Assembly: GCA_946406305.1 (NCBI GenBank)
Contig: CAMJKC010000041.1
Location: 1 to 11,285 of the forward strand
Direction of reading: 5' to 3'
Source of the DNA: an uncultured Lachnospiraceae bacterium
GTDB taxonomy: Bacteria > Bacillota > Clostridia > Lachnospirales > Lachnospiraceae
Length of the DNA stretch: 11,285 nt
Shown: in pieces, positions 4,627-11,285 of the stretch
Layout: the number at the start of each line of letters is the position of its first letter
Position numbering within the stretch: the stretch's first letter is position 1
The notes under the pieces: model-generated
Seen by the model: the letters and a program-made list of their open reading frames with translations, nothing else
Database searches by the model: none
What the model was told of the DNA's origin: nothing
Translations under genes and position numbers: made by a program

Positions 4627-6450
4627 ATGAATGATAGATTACTAACACTTAGAACTATATATGAAAATAAAGATAGTTTATCGCAAAGAGATATTGCGAA
4701 GATTTTTGATATATCATTAGGAAAGGTTAATACTATTTTTAAAGATTTAACAAATGATGGTTATATACAAAAAGGCAATAAATATGTAATTACAGAAAAG
4801 GGGATGAAAGAATTAAAAAAATATAAAGTTGACAATGCTGTAATTCTTGCCTGTGATTCTGGTATAAAACTTGAACCTCTCACATATGACACCCCCAAAA
4901 GTTTCTTAAAAGTTGAAGGTAAAAGTTTAATTGAACGACAAATAGAACAGTTGATTGAAAAAAAAATAAATGATATAACTATAGTTGTAGGATATTTAAA
5001 AGAAAAGTTTGAATATTTGATAGATAAATATAATGTAAAACTAATATATAATGAAGAATACAAAAACAAAAACACACTTGCAACTATTATGCATGCAAAA
5101 AATGCTATATTAGGAAAGAATACATATATATGTGTAAGTGATGTATTTATGAAAGAGAATATATTTCATGAATATGAATTTGAACCATATTATTGTGCTT
5201 CATTTTTAAAAGAAGTAAAGAGTGAGTGGCAATTTATTACTAATAGCAGAAGTGAGATGCTTGGTATAGTTGAGGGTGGCAACAATGCATATTGTATGAT
5301 GGGACCAGCATTTTTTACAAAAAGTTTTTCTAATCAATTTTTAACTCTTTCAGAAAGCTATTACAAATTGCCACAAACGGATAAGTTTTATTGGGAAGAT
5401 GTTCTTATTAGAAATTTATCTATACTTCCTGTAATGTATGTATATAAACAAAAAGCTAATACTATGTATGAGTTTGATTCTCTAAAAGATTTGAGAGAAT
5501 ATGATAAAGAATATAATGATAGTGGAAGTTTTGCTTTTTCATTCGTTGCTAAGACATTTGGTTGTAGGGAAATGGACATAGTTGATATAGTCTGTATGAA
5601 AAATGGAATGACCAATAACTCATATAGATTTAAGATAAAAGGAAATGATCTTGATACATTTATGTGTAGAGTTGTAGGAGATGGAACAAATAATTTTATT
5701 AATAGAACAGTTGAAAAGAAAATTTATGATGAAATATCTAAGATAGATGATGATATGTTTGAAACGCTATATGCTTTTGATGAAAAGATTGGAGTAAAAA
5801 TTTCAAAGTTTTTTGATGATGCAGAAGTTATAGATATTAATAATGAAGATGATTTAAAAGGTGCAATGAAGATATATAAGAAATTGCATAATTCAAAAAT
5901 TAAAATTAGTGAATCAAATGATTTAGTGGATAAAATAAATGAATATTTAAACATAATTAAAAAAAATAAAATTCTTATACCTTTTGAAGATTTTAAAGAT
6001 AACTTAAATAAAGTAAATGAAATAATGGAATATTTAAAAAAAGTTAATAGACCAAAGACTTTCACTCATGGAGATGCGAATCCAAATAATATACTTAAAG
6101 TGAAAAAAGAATATAAGATTATAGATTTTGAATATGGTGGAATGGCAGATCCAATAGTTGATATAGCATTATTTTCTGTTTATTCAGATTTTAATATAGA
6201 AGAGGCTTATAAATTACTTGATTATTATTTAGAAGATAAAACATATAATAATAATTTTTTGAAAGATGTAAATAAACAAAATTTGAGAAAATTAATTGTT
6301 ATATATATGGCACTAATTGGTTTTTACAATAGCATATGGGCAATGTGTAGAACAGCTTTTTCTAATACAGATTATGGTTTTTTTAACATAAAGATGTATA
6401 GATATTTTAAAAAAATGTATAGTTACCTAAAAGAAAAAAATATGCTATAA
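4627..6450 (+). CDS. Winged-helix / LicC-like nucleotidyltransferase / LicA-like choline kinase fusion
   Basis: Cytoplasmic three-domain protein of about 607 residues. Residues 1-68 form a winged helix ('LSQRDIAKIFDISLGKVN' looks like its recognition region). Residues 69-300 or so resemble LicC, CTP:phosphocholine cytidylyltransferase, with 'TPKSFLKVEGKSLIERQIEQ', 'DITIVVGYLKEKFEYL' and the end 'EFDSLKDLREYDKEY'. Residues 312-607 are a choline/ethanolamine kinase: Brenner motif HGDANPNNIL from His481, catalytic Asp483, Asn488, then IDFEYGG with metal-binding Asp500. Together these would turn choline into CDP-choline for decorating surface polymers. The signature loop is unusual: ACDSGIK (75-81) replaces the family's AAGxGSR, and SDV (Asp172) stands where LicC has DADN, so cytidylyltransferase activity is uncertain. 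ATG 4627 puts the winged helix at the N-terminus; an ATG at 4600 would add nine residues. Neither has a visible Shine-Dalgarno sequence. First gene of a five-gene operon. Confidence 0.88.
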   Translation: MNDRLLTLRTIYENKDSLSQRDIAKIFDISLGKVNTIFKDLTNDGYIQKGNKYVITEKGMKELKKYKVDNAVILACDSGIKLEPLTYDTPKSFLKVEGKSLIERQIEQLIEKKINDITIVVGYLKEKFEYLIDKYNVKLIYNEEYKNKNTLATIMHAKNAILGKNTYICVSDVFMKENIFHEYEFEPYYCASFLKEVKSEWQFITNSRSEMLGIVEGGNNAYCMMGPAFFTKSFSNQFLTLSESYYKLPQTDKFYWEDVLIRNLSILPVMYVYKQKANTMYEFDSLKDLREYDKEYNDSGSFAFSFVAKTFGCREMDIVDIVCMKNGMTNNSYRFKIKGNDLDTFMCRVVGDGTNNFINRTVEKKIYDEISKIDDDMFETLYAFDEKIGVKISKFFDDAEVIDINNEDDLKGAMKIYKKLHNSKIKISESNDLVDKINEYLNIIKKNKILIPFEDFKDNLNKVNEIMEYLKKVNRPKTFTHGDANPNNILKVKKEYKIIDFEYGGMADPIVDIALFSVYSDFNIEEAYKLLDYYLEDKTYNNNFLKDVNKQNLRKLIVIYMALIGFYNSIWAMCRTAFSNTDYGFFNIKMYRYFKKMYSYLKEKNML

Positions 6451-6465
6451 TAATTGGAGCAAAAT

Positions 6466-7437
6466 ATGAAAAATAATATTTTGAAAAAGTTTATATTTAT
6501 TACTTTTTTTTCTATGATGGCTATAGGATTTTCTTTTGATGGATTTGCTTCTTGGGTTCAGAATGGTAATAATTATATGTATTTAAATGATTCAACAGGG
6601 CAATATGTTGTTAATAATTGGATTCATACATCTCAAGGATATTATTTCATGAATAATCAAGGGTATATGTCAAGAGGTTGGATGATAATCAATGGAAATT
6701 ATTATTACTTCTCAGATAATGGAGTTATGCAAGTTGGTTTTGTGAATACAGATGGATTAGTTTATTATTTAAATCCACAAAATGGACAAATGGTTAAAGG
6801 ATGGGTAGAAATAAATAATAATGGGGTAAAAGACTATTATTATTTTAAAAATAATGGTTCAATGGCTGTAGGATGGTTACAAATTGATAATTTTTGGTAT
6901 TATTTTAATGATGGAAAATGTTTAATAAATACTTGGGCTGATATAAATGGTAAATGGTATAGATTTAATGAAAAAGGACAACTTCAATCAGGTTGGCTTA
7001 CTTACAATGGAAATTATTATTATCTAAATCCACAAAATGGACAAATGGTAACAGGTTTTATAAAAGATGATAAAGGATATTATTATTATCTTGATGAAGG
7101 TTCTGGTATATTAGTATTAAATCAAACACTTATGATAAATGGTGTAAGTTATACATTTAACTCAAATGGTCAAGCTTCAAGTAATAATCAAATTATAAAT
7201 AGTGGAACAAATTCTCCTATAGGGACTGGAGTAAATAATCAAGTTGGAAATACTGCGCAGAGCTCTGTATATAATAATACAAGTAATGGTTATGCACAAA
7301 TAGGTGCTTCTCCAGGAAATAGTGTAAGTTTTTCAAGTGGAACAACTAATTCAAGCATAGTAGATAATAATAATTCAACTGGAAATGTTATAGCTAATAC
7401 ACAATTAACACCTGGTAGCACAGTGGGACCAAGATAA
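6466..7437 (+). CDS. Secreted choline-binding / cell-wall-binding repeat protein
   Basis: Exported protein of 323 residues. The ATG at 6466 is chosen because TTGGAG (6454-6459) sits 6 nt ahead and a signal peptide follows (NNILKK, hydrophobic core, likely cut after GFA at residue 28). Residues 30-237 are about ten imperfect repeats of roughly 20 residues of the CW_binding_1 type, each with a Gly-Trp or Gly-Phe, an aromatic Tyr/Phe cluster and a Gly-turn, such as 'GWMIINGNYYYFSDNGVMQV'. In pneumococcus such aromatic repeats build cages that bind phosphocholine on teichoic acids; clostridial relatives can bind other wall polymers. Residues 238-323 are a low-complexity Asn/Ser/Gly/Thr tail. No catalytic domain is visible. 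It lies 15 nt after the choline kinase fusion and overlaps mnmA by one base, so its link to choline metabolism is supported by its neighbour. Confidence 0.9.
   Translation: MKNNILKKFIFITFFSMMAIGFSFDGFASWVQNGNNYMYLNDSTGQYVVNNWIHTSQGYYFMNNQGYMSRGWMIINGNYYYFSDNGVMQVGFVNTDGLVYYLNPQNGQMVKGWVEINNNGVKDYYYFKNNGSMAVGWLQIDNFWYYFNDGKCLINTWADINGKWYRFNEKGQLQSGWLTYNGNYYYLNPQNGQMVTGFIKDDKGYYYYLDEGSGILVLNQTLMINGVSYTFNSNGQASSNNQIINSGTNSPIGTGVNNQVGNTAQSSVYNNTSNGYAQIGASPGNSVSFSSGTTNSSIVDNNNSTGNVIANTQLTPGSTVGPR
6553..7176 (+). repeat. Coding repeats for about ten cell-wall-binding modules
   Basis: DNA encoding the tandem wall-binding modules. Most copies have diverged, but one 25-nt stretch is identical at 6770-6794 and 7025-7049, 255 nt (85 codons) apart, and both encode LNPQNGQMV. 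This suggests a fairly recent internal duplication or gene conversion of a block of about four modules. Confidence 0.75.
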
Positions 7438-8534
7438 TGAAAATTGTAGTGGGGTTAAGTGGTGGCGTTGATAGTAGTACTACTATATACTTACTAAAAA
7501 AAGCAGGTCATGAAGTGTATGCTGTGAGTATGATAGTTTATAATTCAGACTACTTAATCAATGAAGCAAATAATGCAAAAAAAATAGCGGAGAAGTTACA
7601 AGTTAAACATAGAATAGTAGATGTGTCTAAAGAGTTTGATAAAATTGTTTTATCAAATTTTTTTAATGGATACAAGACAGGAAAGACTCCAAATCCATGT
7701 GCGATATGTAATCAAAAAATTAAATTCAAATTGTTGCTTGATATTATGAATGAATTAGGATATGACAATATTGCAACAGGACATTATGCAAATGTGGCGG
7801 AATGTAAAAATGGTAATGAAGTTAGATATGCAATAAAAAAAAGTAAAAACAGAAAAAAAGATCAATCTTATTTGCTTTATAATCTTACGCAAGAGCAATT
7901 AAAAAGAATAATATTTCCATTATCTGATATGGATAAAGATGAGATAAGAAGTATTGCAAACAACTTTGATAATAATGTATCTAAAAAAGAAGATTCTTTT
8001 GATCTCTGCTTTGTAAAAGATATGGATTACAAGGAATTTATAAATATTTATGAATATGGTGATGACTATAAAGAAAAAATAGCAAAAGGTGAAATAATAA
8101 AAAAAGAAGAATGTGGAGAGATTGTAGATTTAAATGGTAAGGTAATTGGTTATCATAAGGGAATAAAAGATTTTACTATAGGCCAAAGAAGAGGAATAAA
8201 TATAGGTTTTGGAAGTAGAAAGTATGTATTAGATATTGATTATAAAAATAATAGAGTAGTTATAGGAGAAGATGAAGATTTGTATAAAACAACTTTTTTA
8301 ATGTCTCAAGTTAATTTTCAAAGTATAAAAAATTTTCAAGAAGGAATACAGTATAAATATAAATGTAAAATTAGATATAGGCATGAAGAAACTGATTGTG
8401 CTATTACAAAAGTAGGAAACATTTATAAATGCATTTTTGATAAACCTGTAAGAGCTATTACAAAAGGTCAGTCGGCAGTATTCTATGATAATGATATAAT
8501 TGTGTTGGGTGGAGAAATAGATGAAGTATGTTAA
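7437..8534 (+). CDS. mnmA: tRNA-specific 2-thiouridylase MnmA
   Basis: Installs sulfur at position 2 of the wobble uridine in tRNAs for Lys, Glu and Gln, using ATP to adenylate the base and a persulfide relay for sulfur. The product has 365 residues, normal for the family. Seen: the PP-loop SGGVDSS (8-14) for ATP; 'TPNPCAICNQKIKF' with the catalytic Cys91; 'ATGHYA' (113-118); KDQSYLLY (141-148); 'DSFDLCFVKD' with the second cysteine Cys191; and the C-terminal 'TIGQRRGINIG' and 'KPVRAITKGQSAVFY' segments of the beta-barrel. The ATG shares its A with the previous stop codon (TAATG), so translation is probably coupled. The following lipoprotein gene overlaps by 7 nt. A tRNA-modification gene between surface-protein genes is unexpected. 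Whether the genome has another mnmA copy cannot be told. Confidence 0.95.
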   Translation: MKIVVGLSGGVDSSTTIYLLKKAGHEVYAVSMIVYNSDYLINEANNAKKIAEKLQVKHRIVDVSKEFDKIVLSNFFNGYKTGKTPNPCAICNQKIKFKLLLDIMNELGYDNIATGHYANVAECKNGNEVRYAIKKSKNRKKDQSYLLYNLTQEQLKRIIFPLSDMDKDEIRSIANNFDNNVSKKEDSFDLCFVKDMDYKEFINIYEYGDDYKEKIAKGEIIKKEECGEIVDLNGKVIGYHKGIKDFTIGQRRGINIGFGSRKYVLDIDYKNNRVVIGEDEDLYKTTFLMSQVNFQSIKNFQEGIQYKYKCKIRYRHEETDCAITKVGNIYKCIFDKPVRAITKGQSAVFYDNDIIVLGGEIDEVC

Positions 8535-9232
8535 AAAATAATATTTTTAAATTTTTAATTCTATTATTATTTTTAACTGGTTGTGCTGATGGAAATGGTA
8601 TTATAGACTATAATGAGCCTCTTGAAAATTTGGTATATAAATTGAATAGTCAGTATAATCTATATGATGAGAGTAAAGTAGAAATTGACGACAATTTAAA
8701 GTATAGTGATTTAGTTAATGATTTTAATGTTAATGCTAAGCTTATAAAAAATAATTCATATAATAAAAAAGACAAAACAGTATCAATAATTTTATATGAT
8801 TATAATAAAGAAAATTATAAAGCATATGAATTTTTAAATAATATATTATTGACAAATGGATATTCTGTTTTGAGTATAGATAAAAGAGAATATAATGATG
8901 TTGATATAATTTGCTTTGATATTTTTGCTAACAATTATTCAGATTTAAGAATTAATATATTTGAAAGTGAAGATGAAATTAATTATATAAAAAACGATAT
9001 AAATAATAAAGATGATATTTTAAATAATTCAAAATATCTTATGATTGAAATAGAAAATATGATTAAGAAGAATCAAATTTTTATTGAAAAAAAATTTTCA
9101 ACTGATAGTGATAAGTATATAGATATTCCAAGTGTGAGTATATATATAGATAAAAATATGGATAATAAATTATATGAATTTTCATCATCAATTTATGAAG
9201 CTATTGATAATTATTTTGTTATGTTTAATTAA
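8528..9232 (+). CDS. Lipoprotein of unknown function
   Basis: I do not recognise this protein. It has 234 residues, with a textbook lipoprotein signal peptide: NNIFKF, a run of Leu/Ile/Phe, then LTGC with Cys19 as the lipidated residue. The mature part is acidic and very rich in Asn, Asp, Lys, Ile and Tyr. Predicted secondary structure read by eye alternates: a helix and strand around 'TVSIILYDYNKENYKAYEFL', 'NGYSVLSIDKREYNDVDIICF', then a long helical stretch and a final 'SVSIYIDKNM' strand. The start overlaps the end of mnmA by 7 nt; the nearest GGAG (8511-8514) is 13 nt upstream, so coupling to mnmA translation is likely. It should sit on the outer face of the membrane. Confidence 0.8.
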   Translation: MLKNNIFKFLILLLFLTGCADGNGIIDYNEPLENLVYKLNSQYNLYDESKVEIDDNLKYSDLVNDFNVNAKLIKNNSYNKKDKTVSIILYDYNKENYKAYEFLNNILLTNGYSVLSIDKREYNDVDIICFDIFANNYSDLRINIFESEDEINYIKNDINNKDDILNNSKYLMIEIENMIKKNQIFIEKKFSTDSDKYIDIPSVSIYIDKNMDNKLYEFSSSIYEAIDNYFVMFN

Positions 9233-9241
9233 AGGAGATAT

Positions 9242-9826
9242 ATGAAAAAGATATTTTTTTTAATAATTGTATGTGTGACATTTATATATGGTTGTCAAAA
9301 TAAAGTTGAGACAATTTCAGCTTATGTAGAAGATAATAGTGTTAAGCCAATTGCTAAAAATGCTAAAGCTATGATAGAAAAAGATGATACAAAAGTATTT
9401 GAAAATAGAGTTGATAGAATTTTTAAAGATTTACCAGTAGATAAAAGTAATAATATTACTATACAAGAAAGTCAATTTATGACACAAATTGATAATATAA
9501 AAAAGAATATTGAAGATTATAAAAATAAAACTATCACTGTAGAAGGTATGCTTGGTTATTATGAAGAATGGGATGGAAGTTTTAAGAGTTATTTAGTATA
9601 TAGAAATGGTCCAAATGATTATAATAATGATATTTTTGCTGGATTTTTTTTGTCAGAAATAAATGATGATATGATGATAGATGACTGGATTAGAGTAATT
9701 GGAAACCCATATATAGTGGAGAATTATGATTCAGAACAGGTGCTTAGAAAATATTTATTTTTAAAAGTAGAAAAATTACAGGTTTTAGATAATTCAGAAA
9801 GAGGATTAGAGCTTGTAAATAATTGA
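9242..9826 (+). CDS. Lipoprotein of unknown function with an OB-fold-like C-terminal half
   Basis: Unrecognised lipoprotein of 194 residues. The signal peptide ends in IYGC with Cys18. Residues 20-90 are charged and probably helical. From about residue 92 the pattern 'YKNKTITVEGMLGYYEEW', then 'FKSYLVYRNGPND', 'GFFLSEIND' and 'DDWIRVIGNPYIVEN' alternates strands and turns in the manner of OB-fold proteins, where a 'V.V.G' strand begins the barrel and a later 'W..V.G' strand closes it. This is inferred from pattern only, with no family match claimed. AAAGGAG (9231-9237) overlaps the stop codon of the preceding gene, and the ATG is 9 nt after that stop. It is the last gene of the operon. Confidence 0.8.
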   Translation: MKKIFFLIIVCVTFIYGCQNKVETISAYVEDNSVKPIAKNAKAMIEKDDTKVFENRVDRIFKDLPVDKSNNITIQESQFMTQIDNIKKNIEDYKNKTITVEGMLGYYEEWDGSFKSYLVYRNGPNDYNNDIFAGFFLSEINDDMMIDDWIRVIGNPYIVENYDSEQVLRKYLFLKVEKLQVLDNSERGLELVNN

Positions 9827-10062
9827 TTATTTCCCTCGATTTTTAGATTAAATTCCGTTTATAAAATATAAATGAATATTCTTAAACTAAAAAGCATATT
9901 AAAAAAAAAAAAACGGCAGGAAAATCAGTTTTTAGTATTATTTTTGTTTATAGTAGTGCTTTTTTAAGTATAGCAAATAGAGAAACAAAATCCGTTTCTC
10001 AAACTAATTTCCGTTTAAAATTAATAGGTTGCTCTGTCATTTTTTAATATTTTGTTATATAA
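9827..10062. other. AT-rich junction between the choline operon and the IS30-type element
   Basis: No gene is visible. It holds a run of 13 A (9901-9913), a loose inverted repeat AAAAAGCA (9889-9896) / TGCTTTTT (9957-9964) that could end transcription from the operon, a perfect 7-bp hairpin GAGAAAC/GTTTCTC (9980-9986, 9994-10000), and three CCGTTT motifs (9854, 9992 and 10011). The last part probably contains the terminal repeat of the insertion sequence, but the other end lies outside the window, so the boundary cannot be fixed. Confidence 0.5.
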
Positions 10063-11285
10063 TTATCTAAGTAAATCAGGTTTTAAATTAACCAGTTCTG
10101 GTGGTATTTCGGTAATGTTTAATTTTTTTAAAAATTCATTACCGAAATATTTTTTTGCCAAAACATACGGTGTTGTTTCAATGCTTTCTCTGTAATAAGA
10201 GTTTATGTGAGAGGCGAGTTTATCAATATCATTTTGATTTAAATTGTCAAATACATGGCCTTTAGGTATTACATATCTTATAAGTTCATGATTTTGTTCT
10301 ATAGAACCTTTTTGATAAGAAGCATAAGAGTTGCAGTAAAATACATTAGTAATTTTTCTTCCTGTTTTATAATCTTTTTCAATAGTATTTGGATTTATGA
10401 ATTCTGTACCTCTATCTGTAAGAATTACTCTAAACAATTTTTTATATAAAGTTTTACCAAGTATTTCTTGTAAGTAAATAAAAATCTTTGTAACATTATC
10501 ACTTGTTTTATCATTCAGAATAAATATCAACATAAAATGTAATAAAGTAAAGTGAATAGTAAGTAAGCATTTATGTTTACCCTCTAGTACTGATTCTACA
10601 GTATCAATTTCAGTAATTGGAATATTGGGATGTTTTGCAATAAAATCAATAAATGCCTTATAATCTCTGCCTTTTCTCATACTTGTTCTATCCAATGTTT
10701 GTTTATATTTTTTTCTAGGCTTTAGTTTAACTTTTAATTTCATATCAAAAAAGCTTACATTAGTCTTGTGCTCATCTATTAATCTATATACACTGCTTCT
10801 TGAATAGCGAATCTTATCAGGGTTTGTAGCAATTATATGTTGAATTGATTGCCCTTTTTTAGTTCCAGCAATGAGAGTTTTATCCATAAGAGCCATTTCT
10901 TCTAATGAACAATCAAGACCAGTTCGTGAATCTCGCAAAGTAAGTTGGTACTTGTTATGTGCATATTGTGGGTCATAATGAAACTTATATTTATGATGAC
11001 ATGAAGTTTTCTTTTCACAAGCAACACATACAAATGGGAATCTAAAACTTTTTTTGCAATATTCAGGATAACTTTTTGAAGAAAATACATATCGATTGTT
11101 TATAGTTTGAGTTCTATTTCTTTTTATCTCTTTAGAAATAGTTCTTGCATCCTTATTTATAGATTCTGCAATTTCGTTTAATGACTTGTTTTGAACTAAC
11201 AATTCAGCTATAGCTATTCTTTCCCCTAAAGTTAAATGTTTACTACCTTTAATATTCATAAATTACCTTCTTTCAATGAAAAAGA
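9980..11285 (-). mobile_element. IS30-family insertion sequence, incomplete at the right window edge
   Basis: Defined mainly by the transposase gene. The left limit is an estimate: the hairpin at 9980-10000 and the CCGTTT-rich stretch to about 10020 are the best candidates for the terminal repeat, since nothing coding separates them from the transposase stop. Only 26 nt precede the transposase start at the right, and they contain no match to the left-end sequence, so the matching repeat and target duplication must lie beyond the window. Confidence 0.6.
10063..11259 (-). CDS. IS30-family transposase
   Basis: Intact DDE transposase of 398 residues that would move its own element by cut-and-paste or circle formation. 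Seen: an N-terminal helix-turn-helix 'LTLGERIAIAELLVQNKSLN' continuing to 'TISKEIKRNR' (9-49), typical of IS30; a cysteine cluster Cys68, Cys78, Cys81, Cys87 that may bind zinc; and the integrase core with EIDTV (Asp219), LTDRGTEF (Asp282) and GSIEQNHELIRYVIPKG (Glu321). All three acidic residues are in place. The start ATG (11259-11257) has a GAAGG-like ribosome binding site a few bases upstream. The gene points toward the choline operon and converges with it. Confidence 0.93.
   Translation of the reverse strand: MNIKGSKHLTLGERIAIAELLVQNKSLNEIAESINKDARTISKEIKRNRTQTINNRYVFSSKSYPEYCKKSFRFPFVCVACEKKTSCHHKYKFHYDPQYAHNKYQLTLRDSRTGLDCSLEEMALMDKTLIAGTKKGQSIQHIIATNPDKIRYSRSSVYRLIDEHKTNVSFFDMKLKVKLKPRKKYKQTLDRTSMRKGRDYKAFIDFIAKHPNIPITEIDTVESVLEGKHKCLLTIHFTLLHFMLIFILNDKTSDNVTKIFIYLQEILGKTLYKKLFRVILTDRGTEFINPNTIEKDYKTGRKITNVFYCNSYASYQKGSIEQNHELIRYVIPKGHVFDNLNQNDIDKLASHINSYYRESIETTPYVLAKKYFGNEFLKKLNITEIPPELVNLKPDLLR

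Noticed and set aside
5388..6065. Minus-strand frames opposite the choline kinase fusion
   Set aside because: They are shadows of the coding strand in AT-rich DNA, with low-complexity Ser/Phe/Ile translations and no start signals.
6454..6465. TTG start four codons before the choline-binding protein
   Set aside because: The TTGGAG here is the ribosome binding site for the ATG at 6466, which starts a normal signal peptide.
6553..7176. CRISPR-like or satellite array
   Set aside because: The repeats are in-frame protein modules of about 20 codons, diverged at the DNA level, with no constant repeat-spacer pattern.

Overview
The window is strongly AT-rich, and its genes have Gram-positive features: AGGAG-type ribosome binding sites, many lipoprotein signal peptides, an S-box-type SAM riboswitch, choline-binding cell-wall repeats and an IS30-family transposase. 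Together these point to a low-GC Firmicute, most likely an anaerobic member of the Clostridia. The species cannot be named from the sequence alone.

Layout. (1) Positions 1-1073, plus strand: the 3' end of a polysaccharide deacetylase, then an amino-acid ABC-type substrate-binding lipoprotein, ending at a terminator shared with the convergent operon. (2) Positions 1138-3592, minus strand: a two-gene sulfur/methionine unit. It has a near-consensus promoter, a compact SAM-I-like riboswitch with terminator and antiterminator, an unusually short S-adenosylmethionine synthetase (metK-like, 282 residues) and an NSS-family sodium:amino-acid symporter. The gap between the two genes has no terminator, so the riboswitch probably controls both, and the symporter is a candidate methionine importer. 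(3) Positions 3600-4562: an intergenic stretch with overlapping hairpins and a tiny reading frame, then a cyclophilin-type peptidyl-prolyl isomerase lipoprotein with its own promoter and a strong terminator. (4) Positions 4542-9826, plus strand: a tightly packed five-gene operon. It encodes a winged-helix / LicC-like cytidylyltransferase / LicA-like choline kinase fusion, a secreted choline-binding-repeat protein, the tRNA 2-thiouridylase MnmA and two lipoproteins of unknown function. (5) Positions 9827-11285: an AT-rich junction and an intact IS30-family transposase on the minus strand, whose far end lies beyond the window.

How the genes work together. The five-gene operon appears to pair making activated choline (choline to phosphocholine to CDP-choline) with a secreted protein that can bind choline on surface polymers. 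That is the logic of the pneumococcal lic/choline-binding-protein system, here with both enzyme activities and a DNA-binding domain in one polypeptide. The nucleotidyltransferase signature of the fusion is altered, so whether that half still makes CDP-choline is open. The items most worth a second look are the riboswitch, which keeps the S-box kink-turn and pseudoknot but shows no P4 helix, the miniature MetK it controls, and the altered LicC-like domain.
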